Origin: Whitmania pigra
Lineage: Eukaryota > Annelida > Clitellata > Hirudinida > Haemopidae
NCBI GenBank assembly: GCA_021613335.1
Contig: JAJTWR010000272.1
Location: 53,501 to 117,500 of the forward strand
Length of the DNA: 64,000 bases
Reading direction: 5' to 3'
Shown piece by piece: positions 60,909-64,000 of the stretch. Every line of letters begins with the position of its first letter. Position 1 is the stretch's first letter. The translations under genes and the position numbers were made by a program. The notes below the pieces were generated by a model. That model worked only from the letters and a program-made list of their open reading frames with translations, ran no database searches and was not told where the DNA came from.

Positions 60909-63281
60909 AATAATAATAATAATAATAAATACTTAAATATTTCAACAATTACAAAATCTTTAAAAATAATTTCAAAGTTAAAACTTGAAAGAAACAATCC
61001 TTTTTTGAAGGTCAACAAAAACAAAAATTAACAAAAGCCACAATTTTTTCCGCCTGCTGGATTTGTCCGGAAGTCTGAAAAGTTATTTTCAATTTTCATC
61101 TTTTAATTTTTATATTTTTATTTTTTTTTGTAAAATAAATGCAACAAAAGATGGCGTCACAGTCGAGATGTTCCTATCTGCTTCATGCTTCGCTGAAAAC
61201 GCCTCGTCACGGGAAATATGAACGAATCAATCACATTTCGCCGACAATTTTCTTTGTTTTAAACTTAAATATATGTTTATATATTTTAATATATTAATAT
61301 ATTATATAAATATCTCATGTTCAGTCCAGAAAAAAACATTTAAAAAAAAAAACGACAAAAATCTAAATCTGCAATCGTTTATTTTCGACCTTCACCTCGA
61401 TGACGTCACATGAACACGTGACAGGACGACTTCCTGTTTGTGGCGTTTAAATTTATAAGCGCTGGCCACCTGGGCTCCGTTAGAGATTTTTAAGTTTTAT
61501 GACTCATTTCATCTTGTTTATGATATAATAAAAAAAGTGATCATCATCGTCGTCGTCGTCATCATCACCGAAGGCATTATCGTTATCATCATCGTCATCA
61601 TCGTCGTCGTCATGATGAGGGATAATTATTGGAACAATTACATCTGCGAAGAAAAACATCTGTCGTTCTGATGTGAAGTTTCTCAACCATTAAATGGCTG
61701 GATCTGACTGACATCACTATCATTACTACCGTCATCATCGTCATCATCATCATCATCGTCGTCTTTGTCGGAATGATGGATGGAGACACAAAACGAGAGA
61801 AAGCGCATCCTTTGTGCGATCGTCATCCTCGTCAATGGAGCTGGAAATAAAGACTGAAGACAAACACGGGGAAGATCTAAGAGTGCAGACGTTTCTCTTC
61901 ACCTGCCACCCACGACGAGGCTGTCGTCATCACCATCATAGTCATCGTCATCCTTATCATCGTAGTCATCGTCATCGTCATCATCATAGTCATCATCAAG
62001 TATTTTCAGCACCATTATCTATCTTCCGCTGCTCTAAATGCTTTTTGTTAGTTTCTTCCGGCTAGTCATCTAATCATGGCTGTAGGACGTCATCGTCGCC
62101 GTCGTCGTTATTAAGAACACCATCATCATCATAATCGTCGTCATCATCATCATCATCACAGCAATGACGCACTCGTAGCGACATCTACAATCTCCTCGTT
62201 AGGAGAACCTGAGGCAGCCAGTCACGTGCAAGCACTTGTTTCATGAATATTTTAAGCACCCACATCACCACAGATTTCATCATCTTTATCACTAACGCCA
62301 TCATCATCATCATCACTACCGTCGTCATCGCCATCACCATCGTCATCGTCATCATCGACATCATCATCATCTTTTGTAAGTAGGTAGATCAAAAGAATAA
62401 CAGATGGATGGATGGAAGGATGGATGGATGGATAGATGGATGGAAGGACGGATGGATGGCTGGCTGGATGGATGGGTGGGTGAATGGATGGATGGATGGA
62501 TTGGTTGATGGATGGATGGACAAATGGACAGATGGACGAAAGGAGAGAAAAATAAATAAAAAAGAAAGACTCGTATGACCAAGTTGAAAAAAAAAGACTT
62601 CAAAAGTTTCCTAATTGTTACCGCCAACAATCCTTTTTAGTTGGCGCTAAATAAATGATGACCAATATTTAATTATTAACAATTTGCCTTCGAAAATTAA
62701 AAAAAATATTTTCAGAAAATATTGCTTAAAATAAATATTAAGAAACGTAAAGATGTCGATCTCTAATTAAATAATTTAATTGAAAATGAATTGAACCAAC
62801 ATTGTTTTGAATTTTAAAATATTAAATATGCATTTAAAAATATTTTTTACAATAACACAGAGAAGGAGCAGTAATAAGCGCACTTGCGATGGTTTCATTT
62901 TTTGAATTTAAGCTCATTTGATTTCATAATATTTTAATAGTTTAAAAATTATAATATTAATTATCTAAAATTAGACGTATTATATATAATTCACCTGACG
63001 ATACTCATGGCCGCCATGATGATGATGATGATGATGAAAATGATGGTGCTTGGACGTCAGTGAATGACTTAAAGTCAAGTCATGCATTATGATGCACGAG
63101 GTGTGAATTATAGATGTTAAGCAATGAATTGTTCGGTGAATTATTTATGGAAAACATTTTGAAGGGGCTGAGATAAATTTGTGGATGGTGATGATGGACA
63201 TTAAGTCAGGGATGTTCATGAATAACAATGATAATAGTTTTTAATTATGATAATGGTGATGTGATGATTGTGATGACTATA

Positions 63282-63369
<88 letters not shown>

Positions 63370-63804
63370 CATTATTATCAATAATAATAATAATGTAAAT
63401 GTAATTAAAATAATTACAAATAGCTCACCAAATACATGAGCTTTTTATTCATAACAATAACATCAACAATAATAATGTAAATGTAATTATAATAATAATT
63501 AAAAATAGCTTACCAAATACATGAGCTTTTCATTCATCCTGAACGCCTTCCTGTCAACAGTGGAGATGAGGTTCTTAGCCAGTACCAAGTACCTCAAGTT
63601 GTGAAGGTCCCTCAAACCAAACTGGGTCAGAGTGGAGAGTTTATTGTGGCTCAGGTCAAGCCTTGAGAGTTCAGGCAGGTGAATGAATGACCCATCGATC
63701 TGACCTATAAAGTTCGCAGAGAGGTCAAGTTTTTTTAGGCCTCCGATGCCCTTGAAAGTGAACTCGTTGACCTGAGTCAAGTTGTTGTGGCTCAGGTCGA
63801 GAAC
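57280..63804 (-). CDS. leucine-rich-repeat type I transmembrane protein, 3' four exons (5' end off the window)
   Basis: Exons 63514-63804, 59880-60108, 58440-59603 and 57280-58082 join in phases 0, 1 and 1, giving 828 residues to the stop. The first three encode consecutive LRRs: [44 protein letters not shown] across a splice, [48 protein letters not shown] poorly conserved cysteine cap follows ([10 protein letters not shown], then DNYCFNPSY). The last exon has a membrane helix at about 57,733-57,830 ([17 protein letters not shown]), a basic stop-transfer FRRLRRNR and a cytoplasmic tail of about 150 residues. No TIR or kinase domain is present, so it is not a Toll-like or receptor kinase. An adhesion or signalling role is expected for this class; the exact orthologue is not recognised. 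Signal peptide and first repeats must lie upstream, beyond 64,000. Confidence 0.88.
62400..62535. repeat. (GGAT)n tetranucleotide array
   Basis: GATGGATGGATGG with GGAAGGAC and GGCT interruptions, the reverse complement type of the CCAT array at 885. The minus-strand poly-Pro/Ser/His frame is an artefact. Confidence 0.9.
63271..63360. repeat. pure (GAT)n run of about 27 units
   Basis: The longest uninterrupted trinucleotide run in the window, lying in the LRR gene intron about 150 bases from the exon at 63514. It should be highly mutable and a useful length marker. Confidence 0.95.
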
Positions 63805-64000
63805 CTTCGGGTGATAAATTAATAAGTAGGTAAATAAATAAATAATTAGATAAATAAATAAATTAATAAAATAATTAAATAATAATTTATTATGCTGAAT
63901 GAATTTATCAGTGAACCTTAACAAAAATGTAAAAATGTCAAAAATGGAATTTGAAATAAATATTATTTAGCTGTGAATAATTATCGCATTACGTGACGCC

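Larger units (their letters stand above)
60109..63513. other. LRR gene intron, microsatellite-rich
   Basis: No additional exon was recognised. It includes AAT/A-rich repeats at 60,878-60,928, CAT/CGT clusters at 61,540-61,615, 61,710-61,770, 61,920-62,000, 62,095-62,160 and 62,285-62,372, and the two arrays listed next. Confidence 0.7.

Overview
This is animal (metazoan) nuclear DNA, very probably from an invertebrate. Genes are split by GT-AG introns, the sequence is AT-rich and full of trinucleotide and tetranucleotide microsatellites, and it carries non-LTR retrotransposon 3' ends, hAT transposons, a MITE and a tRNA-derived SINE. It encodes animal-type proteins: opsin-like GPCR exons, an SNRK kinase and a leucine-rich-repeat membrane protein. 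I could not fix the phylum from sequence alone.

Left part (1 to about 39,000): a compound tandem segmental duplication. The reconstructed ancestral unit, on the plus strand, is: opsin-like exon 1, LINE 3' end, opsin-like exon 2, a MITE, then on the minus strand a 14-exon gene of unknown function, then an (AAT)n/(GACAAT)n microsatellite. Six copies of the unknown gene are visible. Copy A (4198-7657) is intact and should encode 580 residues with an acidic C-terminal tail. Copy D (16963-21548) is open but diverged, has a GC splice donor and a hAT insertion in an intron. Copy E (22850-26452) and copy F (35027-38475) each carry a frameshift. Copies B (10712-11601) and C (14066-15456) are truncated or internally deleted. 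Another unit (about 27,050-30,000) has no copy of the gene and an unoccupied MITE target site. The opsin-like exons travel with the units but no complete opsin gene lies in the window. An orphan, GC-richer coding-like exon sits at 21938-22155.

Middle (about 39,000-41,462): single-copy DNA without a recognisable gene.

Right part (41,463-63,804, minus strand): two ordinary single-copy genes. SNRK (41463-55393) can be assembled from six coding exons with consistent phases into an 843-residue kinase. Downstream on the plus axis is the 3' part of a leucine-rich-repeat type I membrane protein gene (57280-63804), four exons and 828 residues, whose 5' end lies beyond the right edge. Their introns and flanks are dense in GAT/CAT microsatellites.

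The best candidate for something undescribed is the amplified 14-exon family with its variable acidic tail, moving as a block with opsin exon fragments.
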